Positions 6,334-13,420 of a DNA stretch of 13,531 nt are shown here, piece by piece. The stretch is from SZUA-584 sp050943225 (lineage in GTDB: Bacteria; Bacillota; Clostridia; Christensenellales; SZUA-584), in contig JBMNOT010000037.1 in NCBI GenBank assembly GCA_050943225.1, positions 1 to 13,531 on the forward strand, read 5' to 3'. Below the pieces are notes generated by a model. That model was not told the DNA's origin, ran no database searches, and worked only from the letters and a program-made list of their open reading frames with translations. Numbering within the stretch: the first letter of the stretch is position 1; each line of letters begins with the position of its first letter. Position numbers and translations under genes: made by a program.

Positions 6334-7125
6334 TTATGGTATTTTTATAAACCGCGGCTTCCGGCTGTCGAAAGCGCAGACATACCTAAACCCGATATCC
6401 TTTAATACATCCAGCGTTTCGGCAACGGCATGTCCCACCGCGCTCTCATAATGCGCATCTGAGCCCACCGTCATCAGTTCGCCGCCCAGCTCGTAATAGC
6501 GCCTTATAATCGCCGTCTCCGGCATGGTGGACGGCGTCATGTGCAGCCCGCTCGTGTTCACTTCCAGCGCCTTGCCGCGCTCAATCAGCGTTTTCAGCAG
6601 TTCGTCCACCGCGTCCGCATATTCATCATAGCGCAGCATCTTGTCCTCAAACGGACAGAACTTCCCGATATATCCCAAATGCCCCAGTATATCGTAATAA
6701 TCGCAGCTTCGGGCCGTCTCCAGCGACAGGCGCATATATTCATCATATATCTCCCGCTGGGAATACTGCTGCCAGATATCCTTATAATACGGGTCGTGGC
6801 CGAACACCAGGTGTTGCGAGCCGATCACAAAATCGCAGGGGTGCGCGCTGAGCAGGCCCGCTATCTCATCCTTATATCTTAAATCCAGCCCGGTTTCAAT
6901 GCCCCGCCGCATGTTAAGCTCCGGGAATTCGCACCAGGTCTGCTCAAATGCCGCCTCATATGCCGCAAAATCCACAGTAAAATCGGGGGGTACCAGCAGC
7001 CCCAAATCGATATGCTCGGAAAACCCTATCTCTTTGATGCCAGCGTCGCGCGCCGCCTGCGCCATGCGCCTCATCGGCACCTTGCAGTCCGCGGAGATGT
7101 CCGTATGAATATGGTAATCAATCAT
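6334..7125 (-). CDS. PHP-domain phosphoesterase, histidinol-phosphatase (HisJ/HisK) family
   Basis: Metal-dependent phosphoesterase of the PHP superfamily; characterised relatives hydrolyse histidinol phosphate in histidine synthesis. The 263-aa protein has the full metal-ligand set in order: DYHIHTDIS (H5, H7), GFSEHID (H38), GIETG (E77), IGSQH (H105), GHLGY (H149), EVNTSG (189-193) and VGSDAH (D223, H225). ATG 7125 is preceded by a G-rich GGGGG about seven bases upstream. It sits 33 bases after the P-type ATPase and 25 bases before ktrB on the same strand, with no terminator seen. No his gene is near, so its substrate may be another phosphate ester; the histidinol-phosphatase name is family-level only. 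Confidence 0.88.
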   Translation of the reverse strand: MIDYHIHTDISADCKVPMRRMAQAARDAGIKEIGFSEHIDLGLLVPPDFTVDFAAYEAAFEQTWCEFPELNMRRGIETGLDLRYKDEIAGLLSAHPCDFVIGSQHLVFGHDPYYKDIWQQYSQREIYDEYMRLSLETARSCDYYDILGHLGYIGKFCPFEDKMLRYDEYADAVDELLKTLIERGKALEVNTSGLHMTPSTMPETAIIRRYYELGGELMTVGSDAHYESAVGHAVAETLDVLKDIGFRYVCAFDSRKPRFIKIP

Positions 7126-7158
7126 GTGTTTGCCCCCATCCCGGTCAATACAAGGGTC

Positions 7159-9777
7159 TTACCCAATGCCCTTGTTTATCTGCCTTTTAATCCACTTCAC
7201 GAATTCGCTGATCGGCACCACGGATATGCCAAGCGCCGCCGCATACAGCCACTGCGTTCCCGTCAGAGCCGTCACGCCGAAAAATGCGGCCAGCGGCGCG
7301 CACCACACCACCACGGTTTGCAGCAGCGCGGATACGGCAAACGCGATGGGCATCCATTTGTTGCACCACGGGCCAGCAAACGCCGACCGCAGCGAGGAGC
7401 GGATGTTGAAAGCGTGAAACAGCTGCACCAGCCCCAGCACCATGAACGCCATGGTGTTGGCCACGGCGCTGTCGTGATACCGGCTTAATCCCAGGAAATA
7501 AGCCCCCAGCGTCAGCGCGCTCATGATGACGCCGAACACAATGAGGTTCCCCGCCATGCCTTCCGCGAAGAAGCTCTGCTTCGGGTCCCGCGATTTGCGG
7601 CGCATGATGTCGTCCGGAGCGGGCTCCATGCCCAGAGCCAGCGCCGGGAACGTATCCGTCACCAGGTTCACCCACAGTATCTGCACCGGCGTCAGCACCA
7701 CGAGCCCCGCCATCGTGCCTACAAACAGCGTGACCACTTCGGCCAGGTTGGCGGACAGCAGAAACTGCACAGCTTTTTTTATATTGCGGTAAATGCGCCG
7801 CCCTTCCTGCACCGCGCGTACGATGGTGGCGAAGTTGTCGTCCGTCAGCACCATGTCCGAAGCGTTTTTGGACACTTCGGTGCCGGTGATGCCCATGCCC
7901 ACGCCGATGTCCGCGTTTTTCAGAGCCGGCGCGTCGTTGACGCCGTCGCCCGTCATCGCCACCACGCGGCCCTTTGCCTGAAACGCCTGCACGATGCGCA
8001 CCTTGTGCTCGGGCGCCACACGCGCGTACACGCGGATATCGTCGATGCTGCCGGCCAGTTCCTCGTCGCTCATGCCGGCTAGCTCGGCGCCGGTGATCGC
8101 CCTGCTGCCTTCCGCCAGTATGCCCAGCTCCCGCGCAATGGCCACTGCCGTCACCTTGTGGTCGCCGGTGATCATCACCGGCTTGATGCCCGCCTGCCGG
8201 CACATCGCCACCGCCTCGGCAGCCTCGGGCCGCGGCGGGTCCATCATGCCCGCCAGCCCGACAAATATCAGGTCCTCTTCCAGGCCTTCATCCGACAGCG
8301 GCACACTCTGCAGCGGCTTGTAAGCCGCGCCCAGCACGCGCAGCGCCTGCCGGGCAAAATCCTCGTTGGCGTCCAGCAGCCGCCGCTTATCATCGTCGCC
8401 CAGCGGCCTTATCTCCCCGCCCGCCATCACGCGGCTGCACCGCGCTATCAGTTCATCGGGCGCGCCCTTAACCAAAAGCTCAAGCGTCTCCCGCCCGTTG
8501 ACCGTGCTCATCAGCTTGCGCTCCGAATCAAACGGAATCTCGTAAACGCGCGGCCAGGACGCAATATCCACGCGCGGTGCGGAAAAAGCATACAGCCCCG
8601 TTTCCGTCGGGTCGCCGATCAGATTTTCTTCGCCGCCCTCGTCCGCCACTTTGGTATCGTTGCACAGGGCGAATACCCTGTCCAGCAGCTCCCGTTCCGG
8701 GCACGGCGGCACGGCGTCCGCCTCGTAGGCTTCAAAATTATTGTAAGCGCGCTTCACCGTCATGCGGTTCTGCGTCAGCGTGCCCGTCTTGTCGGAGCAG
8801 ATCACGCTGGTAGACCCCAGCGTCTCCACCGCGGGCAGCTTGCGCACAATCGCGCCGCTTCTGGACATCTTCTGTACGCCCATCGTCAGCTGCAGCGTCA
8901 CCACCGTTGCGAGCCCTTCGGGGATAGCCGCCACTGCGAGGCTGATGGCCACCATGAACATGTCGAGTATATCCCGGCCGGTTACGAGGCCCACCGCGAA
9001 TATCACCGCCGCCACCGCCAGCACGGCAATGGACAGCACGCGCGACAGCGCGTCCATGCGGCGCTGCAGCGGCGTCTGGCTTTCCTTCGCGGCATCCAGC
9101 GCCCCGGCGATCCTGCCGATCTCGGTCTGCATGCCGGTACCCGTCACCACGCCGGTCCCGCGCCCGTATGTCACGTTGGTGCCCGCATATGCCATGTTCA
9201 CGCGCTCTGCCAGCAGCGTCTGCTCCGAAAGCACCGCGGCGGCATCCTTCTCCGCTGGTACCGATTCGCCGGTGAGCATCGCTTCCTCGATGCGCAGCGA
9301 CGCCGTCTCGGTGAGCCGGATATCCGCCGGCACATGGTCGCCCGCTTCCAGCAGCACCACATCGCCCACCACCAGCTCGGATGCGGGCACCGTCGTCACC
9401 TGACCGTCGCGGATTACCCGGGCGGACGGCGCGGAAAGCTTCTTCAGCGACTCCAGCGCCGCTTCGGCTTTGGCCTCCTGAATGGTGCCCATCACCGCAT
9501 TCAATATGATCACCGCAAAAATGATAATAGCATCCGCGAGATCATGCCCGATGACCAGGCTCAGCACGGCGGCGGCCAGCAGCACCAGTATCATCAGGTT
9601 TTTGAACTGGCTGATGATGATGCCGAGCAGCGTCTTTTTGCGGCCCTCTCTCAGCGTGTTGGGGCCGTACGCTTTAAGGCGCCTTGCGGCCTCCTCCTGG
9701 CTTAAGCCCTCCTGACGGGTGCCCAGCGCTTCAAAAACGCGCTCCGACTTTATACAGAATGGGGATTCTTCCAGCAT
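7159..9777 (-). CDS. P-type Ca2+-transporting ATPase (P2A, SERCA/PMR1-like)
   Basis: ATP-driven cation exporter, most likely for Ca2+. The 872-aa protein is full length: N-terminal cation ATPase domain, actuator loop LTGES (168-172), M4 PEGL (286-289), phosphorylation motif CSDKTGTLT with D329, nucleotide-binding KGAPD (437-441), MITGDH (535-540), MTGDGVNDAPALK (608-620), and six C-terminal membrane segments. By alignment with SERCA, E287 (E309), N704 (N796), T707 (T799) and D708 (D800) keep Ca2+ site II. N677 and E680 match N768 and E771 of site I, but the M8 glutamate E908 seems to be Q785, so a one-site pump is plausible. ATG 9777 has GGGAG seven bases upstream. It is first in the cluster with the PHP gene, ktrB and ktrA, driven by the promoter at 9850-9879. 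Confidence 0.95.
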   Translation of the reverse strand: MLEESPFCIKSERVFEALGTRQEGLSQEEAARRLKAYGPNTLREGRKKTLLGIIISQFKNLMILVLLAAAVLSLVIGHDLADAIIIFAVIILNAVMGTIQEAKAEAALESLKKLSAPSARVIRDGQVTTVPASELVVGDVVLLEAGDHVPADIRLTETASLRIEEAMLTGESVPAEKDAAAVLSEQTLLAERVNMAYAGTNVTYGRGTGVVTGTGMQTEIGRIAGALDAAKESQTPLQRRMDALSRVLSIAVLAVAAVIFAVGLVTGRDILDMFMVAISLAVAAIPEGLATVVTLQLTMGVQKMSRSGAIVRKLPAVETLGSTSVICSDKTGTLTQNRMTVKRAYNNFEAYEADAVPPCPERELLDRVFALCNDTKVADEGGEENLIGDPTETGLYAFSAPRVDIASWPRVYEIPFDSERKLMSTVNGRETLELLVKGAPDELIARCSRVMAGGEIRPLGDDDKRRLLDANEDFARQALRVLGAAYKPLQSVPLSDEGLEEDLIFVGLAGMMDPPRPEAAEAVAMCRQAGIKPVMITGDHKVTAVAIARELGILAEGSRAITGAELAGMSDEELAGSIDDIRVYARVAPEHKVRIVQAFQAKGRVVAMTGDGVNDAPALKNADIGVGMGITGTEVSKNASDMVLTDDNFATIVRAVQEGRRIYRNIKKAVQFLLSANLAEVVTLFVGTMAGLVVLTPVQILWVNLVTDTFPALALGMEPAPDDIMRRKSRDPKQSFFAEGMAGNLIVFGVIMSALTLGAYFLGLSRYHDSAVANTMAFMVLGLVQLFHAFNIRSSLRSAFAGPWCNKWMPIAFAVSALLQTVVVWCAPLAAFFGVTALTGTQWLYAAALGISVVPISEFVKWIKRQINKGIG

Positions 9778-9849
9778 AGCTGCACTCCCGGAAACAAATA
9801 ATACAATCTCCCCTTATATTCTGCTGATGATTTCCTGTACAATACGTTC

Positions 9850-9879
9850 ATATTAAATGTGGAAACAGGCGGTTGTCAA
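9850..9879 (-). promoter_or_regulatory. Promoter for the Ca2+ ATPase/PHP/ktrBA cluster
   Basis: Minus strand TTGACA (9874-9879), 18-base spacer, TAATAT (9850-9855). The predicted start near 9843 gives a leader of about 66 bases. A weaker alternative downstream is TTGTAC (9837-9842), 18 bases, TATAAG (9813-9818). Confidence 0.65.
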
Positions 9880-9889
9880 CTACCCGCCT
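9867..9889. promoter_or_regulatory. Inverted repeat around the -35 box of the ATPase promoter (possible operator)
   Basis: AGGCGG (9867-9872) and CCGCCT (9884-9889) are perfect inverted copies separated by 11 bases that contain the TTGACA box. The position suits a repressor site; a fortuitous GC hairpin is the alternative. Confidence 0.35.
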
Positions 9890-10080
9890 TCTAACAGCGC
9901 TTCCTCAAAGGCTTTCGGAGACAGCGGCTGCGAAAATCACGCATACTGGTCAAATTCTGAGCCAGGAATTCCGGTACATAATAGTTTTTCTGACATCCGC
10001 ACCGCCCTTCGCTTTTTTCGTCCGGCAGAACAGTCATTACAACGTCTGCCTTCCAACGTCTGCCCTCCATTGATTTTTCC
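9890..10080. other. About 190 bases without a credible gene, between divergent promoters
   Basis: I see no supported coding sequence here; reading frames through it have no family features and lack ribosome binding sites. The only structure noticed is an 11-base direct repeat CAACGTCTGCC at 10040-10050 and 10054-10064, just upstream of the alaS-type promoter. An intergenic repeat family cannot be excluded. Confidence 0.5.
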
Positions 10081-10109
10081 TTGTTTTGCAGGCTTAATAT
10101 TGCTATAAT
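10081..10109 (+). promoter_or_regulatory. Extended -10 sigma-A promoter for the AlaS-type gene
   Basis: TTGTTT (10081-10086), 17-base spacer ending in the extended TGC, then TATAAT (10104-10109). The predicted start near 10116 leaves a leader of about 31 bases to the TTG start. That is too short for a T-box, although aminoacyl-tRNA synthetase genes of Firmicutes often have one. Confidence 0.78.
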
Positions 10110-10131
10110 GGATAATCGTATACAGAGACAT

Positions 10132-10137
10132 AAGGAG
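10132..10137 (+). promoter_or_regulatory. Shine-Dalgarno site that fixes the TTG start of the AlaS-type gene
   Basis: AAGGAG, nine bases before TTG 10147. The open frame extends upstream to an ATG at 10081, but that lies upstream of the predicted transcription start, so TTG 10147 is the real start. Confidence 0.82.
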
Positions 10138-10146
10138 AGACAGGCA

Positions 10147-11940
10147 TTGAAAGCTTTAACGAGCGCAGAGCTGCGCCAAATGTATCTTGAATTCTTTGCT
10201 TCCAAGGGCCACGCCATTATTCCTTCGGCGTCGTTGATACCCGAGAACGACCCCACAGTATTGTTCACCACCGCGGGCATGCACCCGCTGGTGTCTTACC
10301 TTTTGGGCGAGAAGCATCCGGAGGGCAAGCGCCTCGCCAACGTGCAAAAATGCGTGCGCACCGGCGATATCGACGAGGTGGGCGACGCGTCCCACTGCAC
10401 GTTCTTCGAAATGCTGGGCAACTGGTCACTCGGGGACTATTTTAAGGAAGAAGCCATCGCATACAGCTACGAGTTCCTGACCTCGCCGAAATGGCTTGGT
10501 ATCGAAAAGGACAGGCTGTACTTCACCTGCTTCGCGGGCGACGAGGACGCCCCGAAGGATATCGAGTCCGCGCAACACTGGATGAGCCACGGCGTGGACG
10601 AAAGCCACATATTCTTCCTCGGCAAAAAGTATAACTGGTGGGGCCCGGCAGGCATGACCGGCCCGTGCGGACCGGACACCGAGATGTTTATCGATACGGG
10701 GCTGCCCGCCTGCGGCCCGGACTGCAGCCCGGCGTGCTCCTGCGGCAAATACCTCGAGATATGGAACGACGTGTTCATGCAGTACAACAAGACGGCGGAC
10801 GGCAGGTTCGAGCCGCTAGCTCAGAAGAACGTGGACACCGGCATGGGCCTGGACCGCACCATCTGCATACTGCAGGGCAAAAAATCCGTTTACGACACCG
10901 ACGTCTTCACCGGCGTCCTCGCCTGCATCGCAGAGCTGTCCGGCAAGGGCTACGGCGACGACCCGGACACCACGCGCGCTTTCCGCATCATCGCGGACCA
11001 CGTGCGCTGCGCCACCTTCATTCTGGGCGACGAGAAAGGCGTCACGCCTTCCAACGTGGACCAGGGCTATGTGCTGCGCCGCCTGATACGCCGCGCCGTG
11101 CGCTACGCGCTGCGACTCGGCATCCCGGAGCAGTCGCTCCAGCATGTCGCCAAGGCCGTGATCGCGCAGTACTGCGGCGTCTACCCCGAGCTCAGGAGCA
11201 ACGAGAGCCGCATCATCACCGAGCTCAATCTGGAAGAAGAGCGCTTCTCGCGCACCATCCGTCAGGGTCTGCGCGAGTTTGAAAAACTGCAAAACAGATT
11301 AACCGGCAAAATCATTGACGGCGCCAGCGCGTTCCGCCTTTATGACACCTTCGGCTTCCCCATCGAGTTCACGCTGGAGCTCGCGCACGAAAACGGGCTG
11401 GAGGTAGACACCAAAGGCTTTGAAGAAGCGTTTAAAAAGCACCAGCAGATCTCCGGCGCGGGCGCAGAGCAGCGCTTCAAGGGCGGCCTTGCGGACACCA
11501 CCGAAGCCACTGCCCGCCTGCATACCGCGACGCACCTGCTGCACGCCGCGCTGCGCAAGGTGCTGGGCGACGAAGTGGCGCAGAAGGGCAGCAACATCAC
11601 GGCCGAGCGCCTGCGTTTCGATTTCTCGTTCCCGCGCAAGATGGAGGAACACGAAATCAGGGAGGTAGAACGGCTGGTCAACGAGGCCATCGAAGCGGGC
11701 GTGGACGTGGTCTGCGATGAAATGTCGCTGGAGGAAGCCAGGAAACAGGGCGCTATCGGCCTGTTCGAGTCCAAATACGGCAATATCGTCAAGTTATACT
11801 CCATTCCCGGCTATTCCAAGGAGATCTGCGGCGGCCCGCACGCATCCAACACTGCCGAACTGGGTCGCTTTGAGATCCAGAAAGAGCAGTCCAGCTCCGC
11901 GGGCGTTAGGCGCATCAAGGCCGTGCTCCACGCGAAATAG
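10147..11940 (+). CDS. Compact alanyl-tRNA synthetase-type protein with editing domain, lacking the C-terminal domain
   Basis: Predicted to charge tRNA-Ala with alanine. The 597-aa product starts MKALTSAELRQMYLEFFASK and keeps the catalytic domain (about 1-240: FFEMLGNWSLGDYF motif 2 at 86-99, TGPCGPDTEM, LEIWNDVFMQY, GMGLDRT at 232-238) and the helical tRNA-recognition part (to about 430). It also keeps the editing-domain zinc/active-site pairs HTATH (H459, H463) and CGGPH (C561, H565). Compared with ordinary ~870-aa AlaS, the stretch between helical and editing domains is very short and everything after the editing domain (C-Ala/DHHA1) is absent. The clean ends show this is a natural short form, like the ~595-aa AlaS-related proteins I recall from Firmicutes, not a broken gene. 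Whether it is the cell's main AlaS or a second copy cannot be seen here. No T-box precedes it; a strong terminator follows. Confidence 0.9.
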   Translation: MKALTSAELRQMYLEFFASKGHAIIPSASLIPENDPTVLFTTAGMHPLVSYLLGEKHPEGKRLANVQKCVRTGDIDEVGDASHCTFFEMLGNWSLGDYFKEEAIAYSYEFLTSPKWLGIEKDRLYFTCFAGDEDAPKDIESAQHWMSHGVDESHIFFLGKKYNWWGPAGMTGPCGPDTEMFIDTGLPACGPDCSPACSCGKYLEIWNDVFMQYNKTADGRFEPLAQKNVDTGMGLDRTICILQGKKSVYDTDVFTGVLACIAELSGKGYGDDPDTTRAFRIIADHVRCATFILGDEKGVTPSNVDQGYVLRRLIRRAVRYALRLGIPEQSLQHVAKAVIAQYCGVYPELRSNESRIITELNLEEERFSRTIRQGLREFEKLQNRLTGKIIDGASAFRLYDTFGFPIEFTLELAHENGLEVDTKGFEEAFKKHQQISGAGAEQRFKGGLADTTEATARLHTATHLLHAALRKVLGDEVAQKGSNITAERLRFDFSFPRKMEEHEIREVERLVNEAIEAGVDVVCDEMSLEEARKQGAIGLFESKYGNIVKLYSIPGYSKEICGGPHASNTAELGRFEIQKEQSSSAGVRRIKAVLHAK

Positions 11941-11980
11941 CCGGACGGTTTCCAATAAGGAGTTTCGAAAAACGACAGGA

Positions 11981-12018
11981 AAAGAGCGGGGTATCCGATA
12001 TGTTACTCCGCTCTTTTT
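11981..12018. terminator. Intrinsic terminator between convergent genes
   Basis: AAAGAGCGGGGTA (11981-11993) pairs with TACTCCGCTCTTT (12004-12016), 13 bp with one G-U on the plus strand, 10-base loop, then more T. The T-rich flank on the minus strand (opposite the A run) lets it also serve the lipoprotein gene ending at 12047, though the wobble favours the plus strand, i.e. the AlaS-type gene. Confidence 0.88.
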
Positions 12019-12046
12019 GTGTCCACAAAATTCCCGTTCCCAAGCT

Positions 12047-13102
12047 TTATGGCATGTAGTAGATCGCTTCGTCCGGCAATGCGCCGCCCAGCGATTTGGG
12101 CTCGCTCTCAAACATCACCTGGAAGTAGTCCTCCAGTATCGCCTTGCAGGCCTCGCCGGTGATGAACGAGATGCCGCAGCGCGGTATGGCCGCCTTGGCG
12201 ATGGGTTCCGCGCCCACGATGCCCGCCGCCACGATATCCGCAGCGGCCGCGTCAGGGTCTGACGTCACGTACTCCACCGACTGGCTGTAATCTGCGATCA
12301 GCTTCTCCATCGCAGCCGTGTCCGCCGCAAAGTCATTTTGTACCACCGTCACGCCCATCGGCATACCCGCGTCTTCGCCGAAAATCTTTCGCCACTCCTC
12401 GTTGATGTCAATCTTCACTTTCACGTCCGCATTCTTCGCGAGCACCGTGGATACGAACGGCTCGGGCAGCAGCGCCAATGTCACATCACCGGCTGCCATG
12501 GCGTTCGCGAGATCAGCATGAGCGCCCAAGTATTCCACCGTCACGTTCTCCACGCCGTTGGCCGCCAGTATCTTTTTCAGCGCGAACTCCGGCGTAGAGC
12601 CCTGGCCGGTGGCGTATATCGTCTTGCCCGCCAGGTCGGTGATGCTCTCCACGCTATCGCCGTTTTCTAGAATGTACAGCACGCCCATCGTGTTCACCGC
12701 CACCACGGAGATGCCGCCCTGCATCTTGTTGTACAGCACCACCGCCAGGTTGGACGGTATCGTCGCAACGGATACTTCGCCGCTTATGATCTTGGGCGTG
12801 ATCTCGTCCGGGCTGGAAAGCAGGCTGACGTCGTAAGCCTCGTTGCTAAACAGCTGGATCATCCCCATGCCGGTAGGCCCCGCCAGCGTGGCGACCTTTA
12901 CCGGTTCGCTCGCGCCGCCAGTCGGTTCCGTCGTCTCATCGGGCGCTGCCGTCTCAGCTGTCGCCGCCGTCTCAGCTGTCGCCGCAGGGCTCTCGGCGCC
13001 TGGGGTTTGCCCGGCTGTTTCGGCGGGCGTGTTTCCCGCACAGGCAGCCATCATCAGGATCACCATCAGCAGCGCCACCGCTGCCATCCACACTCTTTTC
13101 AT
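12047..13102 (-). CDS. Lipoprotein substrate-binding protein, ABC type (NMT1/THI5 or SsuA/TauA-like)
   Basis: Probable membrane-anchored solute receptor outside the cell. The 351-aa protein has a lipoprotein signal: basic start MKRVW, hydrophobic core, and lipobox MAAC with C21. Residues 22-66 are a flexible Ala/Thr/Glu/Pro linker that partly comes from an 18-base tandem repeat. From about 67 (VKVATLAGPTGMG) it resembles type II periplasmic binding proteins of the nitrate/sulfonate/thiamine-precursor group, with GKTIYATGQGSTPEFALKK (about 159-177) and a middle lobe ALLPEPFVSTVL. ATG 13102 has AAAGGAG eight bases upstream (13111-13117). No permease or ATPase gene follows; a terminator and a convergent gene do, so it is an orphan in this window. 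The ligand is unknown. Its expression probably depends on passing the leader terminator at 13191-13214. Confidence 0.86.
   Translation of the reverse strand: MKRVWMAAVALLMVILMMAACAGNTPAETAGQTPGAESPAATAETAATAETAAPDETTEPTGGASEPVKVATLAGPTGMGMIQLFSNEAYDVSLLSSPDEITPKIISGEVSVATIPSNLAVVLYNKMQGGISVVAVNTMGVLYILENGDSVESITDLAGKTIYATGQGSTPEFALKKILAANGVENVTVEYLGAHADLANAMAAGDVTLALLPEPFVSTVLAKNADVKVKIDINEEWRKIFGEDAGMPMGVTVVQNDFAADTAAMEKLIADYSQSVEYVTSDPDAAAADIVAAGIVGAEPIAKAAIPRCGISFITGEACKAILEDYFQVMFESEPKSLGGALPDEAIYYMP
12948..12983. repeat. Two perfect tandem copies of an 18-base unit in the lipoprotein linker
   Basis: The unit GCCGTCTCAGCTGTCGCC occurs at 12948-12965 and 12966-12983. On the minus strand it encodes ATAETA twice (residues 41-52). 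It is in frame, so copy-number changes by slippage would only lengthen or shorten the linker. Confidence 0.9.
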
Positions 13103-13190
13103 GCTCCATTCTCCTTTATAAACCTTATTTACTCCCGCGCCCAGCGCAGGATGAGTACCGCTTATGCCTTAGCCCCTCTCTTCCGGAATC

Positions 13191-13214
13191 AAAAAACCTG
13201 CCCCGAAAGGCAGG
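13191..13214 (-). terminator. UUCG-capped intrinsic terminator in the leader of the lipoprotein gene
   Basis: Minus strand CCTGCCT, loop TTCG, GGGCAGG, then six T (opposite 13191-13196). One T-G pair closes the loop. It stands between the promoter at 13359-13387 and the coding start at 13102. Confidence 0.88.
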
Positions 13215-13352
13215 CCTACAATGCAAAATCATCGGCTGGCAGCAGCCAAATTCTATGCAACGCGCCTTTCGGTTAAGAACAAAGTCTGCACCGTCAGATC
13301 GGGTTTATGGGTTTTGCCGGACACCGCGCAGAACGCATCTTGCGCCGCATCT
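13191..13352 (-). ncRNA. Structured leader RNA: riboswitch/attenuator candidate or small RNA gene
   Basis: The predicted transcription start (~13352) lies at the foot of a closing helix: AUGCGGCGC (13350-13342) with GCGUUGCAU (13263-13255), 9 bp including two G-U. Inside is CUGCGC (13331-13326) with GUGCAG (13291-13286), with one G-U. After the closing helix comes a hairpin UUGGCUG/CAGCCGA (13249-13232, one U-G), then the terminator. All wobbles would be mismatches on the other strand, so the RNA is read on the minus strand. About 160 bases are transcribed before termination. The lipoprotein ATG is 88 bases beyond, and I saw no second promoter, so readthrough control of that gene is likely. 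Key bases of the TPP and ykkC/guanidine riboswitches were looked for and not found. The class is unknown. Confidence 0.6.
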
Positions 13353-13353
13353 C

Positions 13354-13369
13354 TGTGAATATTATCACA
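13354..13369. promoter_or_regulatory. CRP/FNR-like palindrome TGTGA-N6-TCACA over the -10 box
   Basis: TGTGA (13354-13358) and TCACA (13365-13369) are perfect inverted copies with a six-base centre that is the -10 hexamer itself. The half-sites and spacing equal the classic CRP-family consensus. The position over -10 would mean repression. Confidence 0.5.
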
Positions 13370-13387
13370 ATATTCCCAAAAAATCAA
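13359..13387 (-). promoter_or_regulatory. Sigma-A promoter of the leader RNA/lipoprotein gene
   Basis: Minus strand TTGATT (13382-13387), 17-base spacer, TAATAT (13359-13364), with the start predicted near 13352. It is the only good promoter upstream of the lipoprotein gene. Confidence 0.75.
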
Positions 13388-13420
13388 GAGCGTAAATCGT
13401 CGCTGCGGCTGCCGCCATGA

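Noticed and set aside
8158..9705. Long plus-strand frame of 515 codons
   Set aside because: Histidine- and arginine-rich antisense shadow of the P-type ATPase, which has every family motif.
10110..10146. T-box leader for the AlaS-type gene
   Set aside because: The predicted leader is about 31 bases and lacks the conserved T-box sequence.
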